DNA of 20,796 nt from an uncultured Pelagibacteraceae bacterium (GTDB lineage Bacteria > Pseudomonadota > Alphaproteobacteria > Pelagibacterales > Pelagibacteraceae), in contig CACLNK010000014.1 of assembly GCA_902608305.1 (NCBI GenBank), positions 1-20,796 on the forward strand, given 5' to 3'. Every line of letters begins with the position of its first letter. Positions within the stretch are counted from its first letter, which is position 1. The notes below the pieces were generated by a model. It ran no database searches. It was given only the letters and a program-made list of their open reading frames with translations, and was not told where the DNA came from. The position numbers were made by a program, and so were the translations under genes. This document shows, piece after piece, positions 1 to 8,695 of this stretch.

Positions 1-1397
1 CCCCCCCTAAAAGGGAAGCTTTAACTAGAAGAGGTGATTTTAATGAAATTTATAACGAATACATCCACAAAAAAGCAGCGGAGCAATCAAGCAGATGTTC
101 TCAGTGTGGAGTCCCTTTTTGTCAAATTCATTGTCCCTTAAGTAATAATATTCCTGATTGGTTGAAACTTACTGCAGAAGGAAGGTTACAAGAAGCTTAT
201 GAATTAGCTGAAAGCACTAACAACATGCCTGAGGTGTGTGGAAGAATTTGTCCCCAAGACAGATTATGTGAAGGAAATTGTGTTATAGAACAAGCTGGCC
301 ATGGAACTGTAACAATAGGTTCCGTAGAAAAATATATTACAGAAAATGCATGGGACAAAGGATGGATCAAACCAATTAAAATCAGAAATGAAAAAAAACA
401 AAGTGTCGGAATAATAGGGGCAGGTCCCGCAGGATTAGCTTGTGCAGAACAACTGAGAAAAAAAGGCTACCAAATTACAATATATGATCGGTACGACAGA
501 TCTGGTGGATTATTAATTTATGGAATCCCAAATTTTAAACTTGAAAAATATGTTGTGGAAAGAAGAACAAAAATACTAGAAGAAGGTGGAATAAAATTCG
601 TTCAAAATTTTGAAGTTGGGAAGGACTCATCATTAGATCAATTAAAAGAAAAACATGATGCAATACTAATTGCAACTGGGGTTTATAAACCAAGGGAAAT
701 AGAAATACCAGGAAGCAACTTAGAAAATATTTTTCCTGCAATGGATTTTTTAACTGCCTCAAATAGAAAAGGTTTAGGAGACAAGGTAGAATTATTTGAT
801 AAAGGAATATTAAATAGTGAAAAAAAGGATGTGGTGGTTATTGGTGGAGGTGACACAGCAATGGATTGCGTTAGGACTTCTATTAGACAAAATGCAAAGT
901 CAGTTAAGTGCCTTTATAGGAGAGATAAAGAAAATATGCCAGGTTCAGCAAGAGAAGTAGCTAACGCTGAAGAAGAAGGGGTTGAATTTGTTTGGTTATC
1001 AAGTCCAAAAGAATTTTTAGGAAAAAATAAAATTGAAAATTTAATAGTTGATAAAATTAAATTAGTTGAACCAGATGATAGCGGTAGAAGAAAACCAGAG
1101 ATACAAATAAATTCAGAATTTACTATTAAGGCAGATATGGTTATTAAAGCTTTGGGATTTAACCCAGAAAATCTTCCAAAATTGTTTAATTCAAAAGATT
1201 TACAAATCACGCAATGGGGAACTTTAAAAACAGATTTTGATACAATGAAAACTAATTTACCCGGAGTATTTGCCGCAGGAGATATCATTAGAGGAGCTTC
1301 ATTAGTCGTTTGGGCAATCAAAGACGGTAGAGATGCGGCAATTTCTATTGAGAATTTCTTAGAAAACAAAGAAGCCAAGAGAGCAAAGGTTGAATAA
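1..1397 (+). CDS. gltD: Glutamate synthase (NADPH) small (beta) subunit, 5'-partial
   Basis: This is the NADPH-oxidising flavoprotein subunit of bacterial glutamate synthase (GOGAT). It passes electrons from NADPH through FAD and 4Fe-4S clusters to the large subunit, which makes glutamate from glutamine and 2-oxoglutarate. The frame is open from base 3 to the TAA at 1395-1397, giving 464 visible residues. E. coli GltD has 472, so roughly 10-15 N-terminal residues lie off the left edge. An internal TTG at 162 is not the start, because the conserved N-terminal cysteine motif lies upstream of it: Cys codons at 96, 105, 120 and 132 (CX2CX4CX3CP). A second set, CGRICPQDRLCEGNC, follows at about 237-285. 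An FAD-binding GAGPAG lies near 417-434, an NADPH-binding GGGDTA near 843-860, and a C-terminal flavin GD near 1279. The stop overlaps the gltB start by one base (TAATG). The gene order (D before B) is the reverse of E. coli. Confidence 0.97.
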   Translation, partial: PPKREALTRRGDFNEIYNEYIHKKAAEQSSRCSQCGVPFCQIHCPLSNNIPDWLKLTAEGRLQEAYELAESTNNMPEVCGRICPQDRLCEGNCVIEQAGHGTVTIGSVEKYITENAWDKGWIKPIKIRNEKKQSVGIIGAGPAGLACAEQLRKKGYQITIYDRYDRSGGLLIYGIPNFKLEKYVVERRTKILEEGGIKFVQNFEVGKDSSLDQLKEKHDAILIATGVYKPREIEIPGSNLENIFPAMDFLTASNRKGLGDKVELFDKGILNSEKKDVVVIGGGDTAMDCVRTSIRQNAKSVKCLYRRDKENMPGSAREVANAEEEGVEFVWLSSPKEFLGKNKIENLIVDKIKLVEPDDSGRRKPEIQINSEFTIKADMVIKALGFNPENLPKLFNSKDLQITQWGTLKTDFDTMKTNLPGVFAAGDIIRGASLVVWAIKDGRDAAISIENFLENKEAKRAKVE

Positions 1398-4300
1398 TGA
1401 AAAATTATAAAAAAAATTTAAAAATTTTAGAAAAAAATCATATTTATTCAAAAAGCATGGAACATGATGCATGTGGTGTTGGACTAGTAGCGTCTACAGA
1501 AGGAAAAAAATTAAGAAAGATAGTAGAATATGGAATTGAAGCTTTAAAAGCTGTATGGCACAGAGGAGCCGTTGATGCTGATGGTAAAACGGGAGATGGT
1601 GCGGGCATACACATTGAAATTCCTTATGACTTTTTTGTAGAAAAAATAGAGACTAAAGGACATAAGCACGATAACTCTGAAATATGTATTGGAATGATTT
1701 TTTTACCTAGGGACAATTTTAATGTTCAGGAAGACTGTAAGACTATAGTTGAAAAACAACTCACTAAATCAGGTTTTAAAATTTATGGTTGGAGACAAGT
1801 ACCTATTAATACAAAAGTTTTAGGTGAAAAAGCGAATAGTAATAGACCTGAAATTACTCAGGTTTTATTTAAACATAATGATAAAAACTTAGTTGATAAA
1901 GATCTGGAAAGAAAGCTTTATGAAATTAGAAGGAAAATTGAGAAAGAAGCTATAAAAAATAATCTAGAAGGTTTTTACATATGTTCCTTAAGTTCAAAGT
2001 CAATAATTTATAAAGGTATGTTTTTAGCCGAAGCTTTATCTGATTTTTATACAGATTTAAATGACAAAAGATTTATATCAAGGTATGCAATTTTTCATCA
2101 AAGATTTTCTACTAATACATTTCCAAGTTGGGATTTAGCACAACCTTTTAGAGCTATTGCTCACAACGGAGAAATAAATACTTTTAAGGGTAATTGTAAT
2201 TGGATGAAAGTTCATGAAGATGAAATAGAAAGTCCATTATTTGAAGATATAGAAAATTTAAAACCAGTAATCCAGCCTGGAGCTTCAGATTCTGCTGCTT
2301 TGGATAATGTTTTTGAATTATTAAATATTGCAGGTCAACCTGCACCTTTAGCAAAATTAATGTTAATTCCAGATGCTTGGTCCAAAAAAAATAAAATTTT
2401 ACCAAGAGATCATCAAAAATTATTTAATTTTTTAAATAGTACAATGGAACCATGGGACGGCCCAGCTGCAATTGCTGCAACAGATAATGAATGGGTAATA
2501 GCTGCCAATGATAGAAATGGTCTGCGCCCTTTAAGATATGCCATAACGAAAGATAAATTACTTTTTGCAGGATCTGAAACAGGCATGATCGAATTAGATG
2601 AAAAAAAAATTATTTCAAAAGGAAGATTAGGACCTGGAGAAATTATTGGAATAAGAATTAATAAAGGAAAAGTTTTTAACAATAATGAAATCAAAAATTA
2701 TTTAGCAAAAGAATTTAAACATTTTAACAGTCAAATAGTAGATCTTGATAAAAAAATTATAATTAACAAGGAAAAATTCGTTTTTACTGGATCTGAATTA
2801 AGAAAAAGGCAACATGCTTTTGGAGTAAGCATTGAAGACCTTGAATTAATTCTTCATCCAATGGCAGAAGATGCTAAAGAAGCGGTTGGCTCAATGGGAG
2901 ATGATATACCGTTAGCTGTTTTATCTGACCATTATAGACCATTGTATCATTTTTTTAGACAAAACTTTAGTCAAGTTACAAATCCACCAATAGATTCATT
3001 AAGAGAAAATAAAGTTATGAGTTTAAAGACAAGGTTTGGAAATTTAGGTAATATATTGGATTTTGACAAATTAACTAAAGATAATATTTATGTTTTAGAA
3101 AGTCCTATTTTATCAAACTCACAATTTGAAAAATTTACAAATTTTTTTGGGAAGAACTCAAAAGTTATTGATTGTACTTTTAAATACGATCAATCTCTTC
3201 AAAAATCTTTAGATGGCATCATAAAAGAATCTGAAATTGCTGTAAGGCAAGGAACGACACAGTTAATTTTAACTGATAAAACAATATCTGAAGAAAAAAT
3301 AGCAATTCCAATGCTCTTATGTGCAGGAGCAATTAATAAACATTTAATAAAAAATAAGTTAAGAGGGTATGTTTCTATAAATGCACAAACCGGAGAAGTT
3401 TTAGATACCCATTCATTTGCAACCCTTTTAGGGGTAGGAGCTAGTACTGTTAATCCATATTTAGCATTAGATAGCTTGCATCATCGATATGAAAAAAAAC
3501 TTTTTGGGAAATTTAGGTATGAGGAATGCATTGAAAGATATATTAAATCAGTAAATTTTGGACTTTTAAAAATAATGTCTAAAATGGGAATATCAGTTTT
3601 AAGTTCTTATAGAGGTGGTTGTAATTTTGAAGCTGTTGGATTAAGTCGAACAATAGTTTCTGAATATTTTCAAGGAGTAACTTCAAAAATATCTGGCATT
3701 GGACTAACTGGCATAGAAAAGAAGATAAAACGTATACATAAACAAGCATTCCAGAATAATGATAGCGTATTACCTATTGGAGGAATTTATAAATATAGAA
3801 AAAATGGTGAAATACACCAATATCAAGGTAAATTAATTCATTTACTTCAAAGTGCTGTAACAAACAATTCTTTTGATACTTACAAAAAATATGCAAAAGG
3901 AATTTATGATCTTCCCCCTATAAATATAAGAGATTTAATTGATTTTAGAAAAAGATATTTAAAATCATCCATAGATATTTCAAAAGTGGAACCGGTATCA
4001 GAAATTTTGAAAAGATTTGGAAGTGGTAGTATGTCTCATGGCGCTTTATCAAAAGAGGCCCATGAAACTTTAGCAATAGGAATGAATAGAATTAAAGGCG
4101 CATCATGTAGCGGCGAAGGAGGAGAAGATGAAAAAAGATTTACTTTAATGAAAAATAAAGATAACGCAAATTCAAGAGTGAAACAAATTGCTTCTGCAAG
4201 ATTTGGAGTGACAATTAATTATTTAAATAACTGTAATGAGATAGAAATTAAAATTGCTCAAGGAGCTAAACCAGGTGAAGGTGGACAATTGCCTGGTTTT

Positions 4301-5902
4301 AAAGTGACAGATGAAATTGCCAAGCTAAGATATTCAACTCCTGGAGTAACATTAATATCACCACCTCCACATCATGATATTTATTCTATAGAGGACTTGG
4401 CTCAGTTAATTTATGATTTAAAACAAGTTAATCCTAAAGCTAGAGTAGGAGTTAAGTTGGTTGCATCATCAGGAATTGGAACAATTGCAGCCGGTGTTGC
4501 TAAAGCTAAAGCAGATATAATATTAATATCAGGCCATAACGGTGGAACAGGAGCAACGCCACAAACCAGTGTTAAGTATGTTGGAATTCCATGGGAAATG
4601 GGATTGACAGAAGTCAATCAAGTTTTAACTTTAAATAACTTAAGAGATAGTGTTACTTTAAGAACAGATGGTGGAATCAAAACAGGAAGAGATGTTGTTA
4701 TTGCAGCAATGATGGGAGCAGAAGAGTATGGAGTAGCCACAACAGCCCTTGTTGCCATGGGGTGTATTATGGTTAGACAATGTCATTCTAATACTTGTCC
4801 AGTTGGTGTTTGTACTCAAGACAAAAAATTAAGAGAAAAATTCATTGGAACTCCTGAAAAAGTTGTAAATTTATTTACATTTATCGCTCAAGAAGTAAGA
4901 GAAATCTTAGCTGACCTAGGTTTTAAAACATTAAACGAGATTATTGGAAGATCAGATTTATTAAAACAAGTCAGTACTGGATCATCAAATTTAGACGATT
5001 TAGATTTGCATCCCCTTTTTATTCTGCCTGATCCTGGCAATCATAAAAGATATTGTGAAAAAAATGAAATTAATAAAGTTCCAGATACTTTGGACCAAGA
5101 AATATTTTCTGAAATTAAAGATAAAATTGGCAAAACTAATCTAATTGAAAAAGAATTTATTATAAAAAATACGCATAGAGCGGTTGGTACAAGAATATCT
5201 TACCATTTACTAAAAAAATATGGTTACAACAAATTAGAAGAAGGTTTTTTGACCTTAAAGTTTAAGGGTTCAGCTGGACAATCATTTGGAGCTTTTGGAA
5301 CGAAGGGTTTAAAACTTTCACTTGAAGGTGACGCAAACGACTATGTAGCCAAAGGTTTATCTGGAGCTTCAATTTCAATTAAATTACCAAAAGAAAGTAA
5401 TTTAATATCCAATGAAAATACAATTATTGGTAATACTGTTTTGTATGGTGCAACATCAGGAAAATTATTTGCTGCAGGACAAGCAGGTGAAAGATTTGCA
5501 GTAAGAAATTCAGGAGCAGTTTCTGTTATTGAAGGATGTGATTCTAATGGATGTGAATATATGACTGGAGGAACTGTTGTTATTCTTGGAGAAGTGGGAG
5601 ATAATTTTGCAGCCGGAATGACTGGAGGTATGGCATTTATTTATGATTTAAATAATAATTTTGAAAATAGAGTAAATCCAGAAACTGTTGTTTGGCAAAA
5701 ACCAGAGTCAAAATATTGGGTAAATTACCTAAAAAATTTAATTGAAAATCATTATAAAGAAACAAATTCCAATTTATCTCAAAAGATAATAGATAATTTT
5801 GACAAGGAAATTTATAGTTTTATTCAAGTTTGCCCAAAAGAAATGATCAATAAATTAGAAAATCCAATTGCAAATAAAATTAACATCAAAGAAGTAAGTT
5901 AA
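1397..5902 (+). CDS. gltB: Glutamate synthase (NADPH) large (alpha) subunit
   Basis: This is the large GOGAT subunit, 1501 residues, which is full length for the family. It begins with a short propeptide; Cys26 (in DACGVG) is the expected N-terminal nucleophile of the class II glutamine amidotransferase domain after cleavage. HQRFSTNTFPSW (from about residue 234) and AHNGEIN belong to that domain. The FMN/2-oxoglutarate synthase domain contains GSGSMSHGALS (about 875) and SGHNGGTGATP (about 1045). The 3Fe-4S cluster ligands fit Cys1123, Cys1129 and Cys1134 in GCIMVRQCHSNTC. The C-terminal glycine-repeat beta-helix starts near residue 1290. The ATG overlaps the gltD stop by one base, and an AAAGG Shine-Dalgarno-like sequence (1385-1389) sits at good spacing, so translation is probably coupled. 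The gene acts in cytoplasmic ammonia assimilation with glutamine synthetase. All expected domains are present and no frame interruption is seen. Confidence 0.98.
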   Translation: MKNYKKNLKILEKNHIYSKSMEHDACGVGLVASTEGKKLRKIVEYGIEALKAVWHRGAVDADGKTGDGAGIHIEIPYDFFVEKIETKGHKHDNSEICIGMIFLPRDNFNVQEDCKTIVEKQLTKSGFKIYGWRQVPINTKVLGEKANSNRPEITQVLFKHNDKNLVDKDLERKLYEIRRKIEKEAIKNNLEGFYICSLSSKSIIYKGMFLAEALSDFYTDLNDKRFISRYAIFHQRFSTNTFPSWDLAQPFRAIAHNGEINTFKGNCNWMKVHEDEIESPLFEDIENLKPVIQPGASDSAALDNVFELLNIAGQPAPLAKLMLIPDAWSKKNKILPRDHQKLFNFLNSTMEPWDGPAAIAATDNEWVIAANDRNGLRPLRYAITKDKLLFAGSETGMIELDEKKIISKGRLGPGEIIGIRINKGKVFNNNEIKNYLAKEFKHFNSQIVDLDKKIIINKEKFVFTGSELRKRQHAFGVSIEDLELILHPMAEDAKEAVGSMGDDIPLAVLSDHYRPLYHFFRQNFSQVTNPPIDSLRENKVMSLKTRFGNLGNILDFDKLTKDNIYVLESPILSNSQFEKFTNFFGKNSKVIDCTFKYDQSLQKSLDGIIKESEIAVRQGTTQLILTDKTISEEKIAIPMLLCAGAINKHLIKNKLRGYVSINAQTGEVLDTHSFATLLGVGASTVNPYLALDSLHHRYEKKLFGKFRYEECIERYIKSVNFGLLKIMSKMGISVLSSYRGGCNFEAVGLSRTIVSEYFQGVTSKISGIGLTGIEKKIKRIHKQAFQNNDSVLPIGGIYKYRKNGEIHQYQGKLIHLLQSAVTNNSFDTYKKYAKGIYDLPPINIRDLIDFRKRYLKSSIDISKVEPVSEILKRFGSGSMSHGALSKEAHETLAIGMNRIKGASCSGEGGEDEKRFTLMKNKDNANSRVKQIASARFGVTINYLNNCNEIEIKIAQGAKPGEGGQLPGFKVTDEIAKLRYSTPGVTLISPPPHHDIYSIEDLAQLIYDLKQVNPKARVGVKLVASSGIGTIAAGVAKAKADIILISGHNGGTGATPQTSVKYVGIPWEMGLTEVNQVLTLNNLRDSVTLRTDGGIKTGRDVVIAAMMGAEEYGVATTALVAMGCIMVRQCHSNTCPVGVCTQDKKLREKFIGTPEKVVNLFTFIAQEVREILADLGFKTLNEIIGRSDLLKQVSTGSSNLDDLDLHPLFILPDPGNHKRYCEKNEINKVPDTLDQEIFSEIKDKIGKTNLIEKEFIIKNTHRAVGTRISYHLLKKYGYNKLEEGFLTLKFKGSAGQSFGAFGTKGLKLSLEGDANDYVAKGLSGASISIKLPKESNLISNENTIIGNTVLYGATSGKLFAAGQAGERFAVRNSGAVSVIEGCDSNGCEYMTGGTVVILGEVGDNFAAGMTGGMAFIYDLNNNFENRVNPETVVWQKPESKYWVNYLKNLIENHYKETNSNLSQKIIDNFDKEIYSFIQVCPKEMINKLENPIANKINIKEVS

Positions 5903-5903
5903 A

Positions 5904-6782
5904 GTGAAAAAAATTAATATTTTTTGTTTTGGTTTTGGGCAAGTTGCAAAAAATTTTGTTTATAATTTAAATAAGACATATGATGTAAATCTTGCCACAA
6001 CATCAAGAGATAAAACTCAAAAAAAAAAAATTTATGGAATTAATTATCATAGCTATCATTTTTTAGATGACAGTTTTGATAGGGAGATATTAAAAAAAAT
6101 AAAAAATTATGACTATATTTTAGTTTCAATTCCTCCAAAAAATGGAATTGATATTGTAATTAAAAACTTTCAAGAAACTTTTGAAATTTTGAAATCAAAT
6201 TGGATTACATACTTATCAGCTACGAGTGTTTATGGTGATCATAATGGTGAGTGGGTAGACGAAAATAGTAAAGTTAATCCATTAACTGAAAACGGAAAAT
6301 CTAGATTAAATGCAGAAAAAATATGGATTAATATTGCAAAAAAAAAAAATCTCCCAATTCAAATTTTTAGATTGTCTGGCATTTATTCCCAAGAAAGAAA
6401 TATCCTAGAGAAAATAAAATCTGGATCGCATCAAATTATAAACAAGCCCAACCATTTTTTTTCTAGAATACATGTAGAAGATATTTCAAATGTTTTAAAA
6501 ATAACTCTAGATTCAAAATATATAAAACCTGGTGAAATTTATAATTTATCTGATGATTATCCTTGTTCAAACATCGAGATAGCAAATTATGCATATGAAA
6601 TGATGAAAGTTTCAAAACCAAAAATGATTGAAATTAATGAAATAAAAAATGAAATGTTAAGAAATTTTTATAAAGATTCAAAGAAAGTCAGTAATAAAAA
6701 AATTAAGGAAGTATTTTCTTATAAATTAAAATTTCCAACTTATAAAGAGGGATTAAGTGGAATTTATGATCATTTTATCTAA
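5904..6782 (+). CDS. Atypical SDR / NAD-dependent epimerase-like protein (YeeZ-like)
   Basis: A 292-residue Rossmann-fold protein of the extended/atypical short-chain dehydrogenase group, resembling E. coli YeeZ-type proteins. It opens with the dinucleotide-binding pattern GFGQVA (residues 10-15). The SATSVYGDHNGEWVDE segment (105-120) is typical of epimerase-like relatives. The usual catalytic YxxxK is replaced by NGKSR (130-134), so classic SDR chemistry is doubtful. FSRIHVEDI, further on, matches the conserved substrate-loop region of sugar epimerases. The start is GTG, one base after the gltB stop (TAA-A-GTG), which suggests coupling and co-transcription with gltDB. The last 30 bases overlap the converging hydrolase gene. 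Two runs of 12 A occur within the frame (6019-6030 and 6338-6349). The substrate is unknown; a nucleotide-sugar or NAD(P)-binding role is an inference. Confidence 0.85.
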   Translation: MKKINIFCFGFGQVAKNFVYNLNKTYDVNLATTSRDKTQKKKIYGINYHSYHFLDDSFDREILKKIKNYDYILVSIPPKNGIDIVIKNFQETFEILKSNWITYLSATSVYGDHNGEWVDENSKVNPLTENGKSRLNAEKIWINIAKKKNLPIQIFRLSGIYSQERNILEKIKSGSHQIINKPNHFFSRIHVEDISNVLKITLDSKYIKPGEIYNLSDDYPCSNIEIANYAYEMMKVSKPKMIEINEIKNEMLRNFYKDSKKVSNKKIKEVFSYKLKFPTYKEGLSGIYDHFI

Positions 6783-7514
6783 CTCTTTACACATTTTTTT
6801 TAAATATTTTTTTTTAGACAAACTATGATCTCCACCTTTAATAATAAATAATTTTTTTTCAGCTTTGGGAAAAATTTTTAATACTTTTTTTGAAAAAGTT
6901 GTAGGAACCGATTCATCTTTTGTTCCATGAAACATGGTGATAGGTATTTTTATATTTAGTTTTTTTTTTAAAACTTGATTTTTCTTTCCATCTAAAAAAA
7001 GCTGTTTAGTTAATGGATAGACATAATTACCATGTTCTAAGTTATAAATTTTTTTTTTAGCAATAATTTTTTTAATTTTTTTAGTAAATTTATTCCACAT
7101 TAATTTTTCCAAAAACTCTGGAGCTGAGCCAATTCCAATAAAACCTTTAATTTTATTTTTTAATATTTTAATTAAATTTAAACCAATCCAAGCACCCATA
7201 CTTGATCCAACTATTATAAAGTTTTTTTCATTAAATTTAGATTTAATTAATTTGTGAGCATCACTTGTCCATTTAGATATATTTCCATTAGTAAACTTTC
7301 CGTATGATTTTCCGTGGCCGGAATACTCAAGTGCTAAAAAATTAATTTTTTTTTTATGACAAAATTTTGCAAATTTTGTTGGTTTTTCACCCTCAATATC
7401 TGACATAAATCCATGTAAAAAAATTACACATATTTTCGATGATGATATTAGAGATAAAAATCTAATTTTTTTTGTTTTTGAAATATGAAAATATTTAAAC
7501 CGTTTATATGACAT
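6753..7514 (-). CDS. Alpha/beta hydrolase, ABHD10-like serine esterase
   Basis: A 253-residue serine hydrolase. The visible catalytic set is the oxyanion-loop HGF (His34-Phe36), nucleophile Ser105 in GSSMG, acid Asp200 in GTKDESVP, and base His230 in GGDHS. The N-terminal order HGFMSDIEGEK, then LEYSGHGKSYG, then ISKW, then GSSMGAW resembles the ABHD10 family (mitochondrial depalmitoylase/acyl-glucuronide esterase) and its alphaproteobacterial relatives more than generic lipases. No signal peptide is visible, so it is probably cytoplasmic. It is very lysine-rich. It is the only minus-strand gene in the left 18.9 kb. Its stop lies inside the SDR gene (30-nt convergent overlap), and its ATG at 7512-7514 faces the glycosyltransferase. 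Substrate unknown; thioesterase or carboxylesterase activity is inferred from family. Confidence 0.85.
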   Translation of the reverse strand: MSYKRFKYFHISKTKKIRFLSLISSSKICVIFLHGFMSDIEGEKPTKFAKFCHKKKINFLALEYSGHGKSYGKFTNGNISKWTSDAHKLIKSKFNEKNFIIVGSSMGAWIGLNLIKILKNKIKGFIGIGSAPEFLEKLMWNKFTKKIKKIIAKKKIYNLEHGNYVYPLTKQLFLDGKKNQVLKKKLNIKIPITMFHGTKDESVPTTFSKKVLKIFPKAEKKLFIIKGGDHSLSKKKYLKKMCKELDKMIINST

Positions 7515-7545
7515 TAGAGTTAATATATAAGATAAATTTGATGAG
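7512..7545. promoter_or_regulatory. Divergent start region between hydrolase and glycosyltransferase
   Basis: The divergently transcribed hydrolase (ATG at 7514 on the minus strand) and GT4 gene (preferred ATG at 7541) are separated by only 26 AT-rich bases. TATAAGAT-like sequence at 7526-7533 on the plus strand, and TATATT on the minus strand in the same place, could serve as -10 elements, but no good -35 was found for either. Any promoters must lie partly inside the opposing coding sequence or give nearly leaderless messages. Weak support. Confidence 0.3.
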
Positions 7546-8695
7546 TTCTAAAATAAAAATTTTACAGGTAATTCCTAGACTTGGTTATGGAGGAGCAGAA
7601 ACCGGTTGTTATGATTTAGCCCATTATCTTTCAGAAAATGGGTGTTCTTCTTACATAGTAACAAGTGGTGGTGAATTAATTAAATATATTGATAAAAAAA
7701 AAGTTAAATTAATTAAACTTCCAGTACAAAGTAAAAATCCCCTTTTAATCCTAATAAACTCTTTGATTTTAATATTGGTAATTTTATTTTTTAATATATC
7801 TATTGTTCATGCAAGAAGTCGAGCACCAGCTTGGTCCTGCTTATTTGCTACAAAAATTACAAGAAGAAAATTTGTTACAACTTTTCATGGTACTTACAAT
7901 TTTAAAAATCCATTAAAAAAATATTATAACTCTGTTATGTTAAAGTCCGATTTAATTATTGCAGGCTCAAATTTTATTTTTTCTCACATTAATGAAAATT
8001 ATTCCAAATGTTTAGACTTGAATAAAAAATTTTTAGTTATTTTTAGAGGAATTAATACCGAATATTTTAATCCAAATAAAATTCATCATTCTGATGAAAA
8101 AAAACTGATATCCCAATGGAATATAAATAAGGAAAGACCATTAATTTTATTACCAGGAAGATTAACTTCTTGGAAGGGACAAGAAATGTTTATAGAAGCA
8201 CTTAATCTTGTAAATAAAGAAATGCCCGACCAACCTTTTTCAGCAGTAATTCTAGGGAGTGATCAAGGAAGAAAAGTTTATAAAAAGAAATTATCAAGAT
8301 TAGTTGAACAATATAGATTAAATAATCAGGTTCAATTTTTTGATAAATGTGAGTTAATGCCATTAGCATATAAAATTTCTGATATAATTGTTTCAGCTTC
8401 AATAGAGCCCGAGGCATTTGGTCGTGTCTCTGTAGAGGCGCAATCAATGGAAAAACCAATAATAGCAAGTAATATTGGTGGTTCAAAAGAAACAATAGTT
8501 AATGATAAAACGGGTTTTTTATTTGAAGCAGGAAAACCAGAAGAGCTAAGCAAAAAGATAATTCATGCTCTAAATTTGGATGAAAGTACATTGAAATTTA
8601 TTGGAATTGAAGGTAGAAAAAATGTCATTAAAAAATTTAACATTGAAAAAATGTGTTTTTCTACATATTCAGAATATAAAAAGTTAATTAATTAA
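7541..8695 (+). CDS. GT4-family glycosyltransferase
   Basis: A GT-B fold, retaining glycosyltransferase of family GT4, 384 residues from the chosen start. The N-terminal acceptor domain begins QVIPRLGYGGAE, a typical GT4 opening with a glycine-rich loop. A hydrophobic stretch at about 70-92 probably attaches the enzyme to the inner membrane face. The donor domain has LLPGRLTSWKGQE and the E-x7-E signature EAFGRVSVE (Glu291 and Glu299). This is known for enzymes of lipopolysaccharide core or other glycolipid synthesis; donor and acceptor cannot be read here. An upstream in-frame ATG at 7508 would add 11 residues and overlap the hydrolase start. I prefer 7541 because the homology-like sequence begins right after it and the extra residues look unconserved. 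The stop abuts the thrS ATG with no gap (TAAATG), so the gene is probably transcribed with thrS. Confidence 0.9.
   Translation: MSSKIKILQVIPRLGYGGAETGCYDLAHYLSENGCSSYIVTSGGELIKYIDKKKVKLIKLPVQSKNPLLILINSLILILVILFFNISIVHARSRAPAWSCLFATKITRRKFVTTFHGTYNFKNPLKKYYNSVMLKSDLIIAGSNFIFSHINENYSKCLDLNKKFLVIFRGINTEYFNPNKIHHSDEKKLISQWNINKERPLILLPGRLTSWKGQEMFIEALNLVNKEMPDQPFSAVILGSDQGRKVYKKKLSRLVEQYRLNNQVQFFDKCELMPLAYKISDIIVSASIEPEAFGRVSVEAQSMEKPIIASNIGGSKETIVNDKTGFLFEAGKPEELSKKIIHALNLDESTLKFIGIEGRKNVIKKFNIEKMCFSTYSEYKKLIN

Noticed and set aside
1..7. C7 run at the left edge
   Set aside because: It is read in frame as proline codons just before the conserved GltD N-terminal sequence; nothing suggests a junction or artefact.
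914..1378. Open 154-codon frame on the minus strand inside gltD
   Set aside because: It lies wholly opposite a strongly conserved flavoprotein region, has no recognisable motif and no start signal; it is a shadow of the AT-rich codon use.
162..1397. TTG at 162 as the gltD start
   Set aside because: The frame is open to the left edge and the conserved N-terminal cysteine motif of GltD is encoded upstream, at 96-134.
2184..2694. Open minus-strand frames inside gltB
   Set aside because: They are antisense to the amidotransferase domain of gltB and give low-complexity hydrophobic sequence with no family resemblance.
6783..6815. T8 and T9 runs after the SDR stop as a terminator
   Set aside because: No GC-containing stem precedes them, and they are lysine codons of the minus-strand hydrolase read in reverse.
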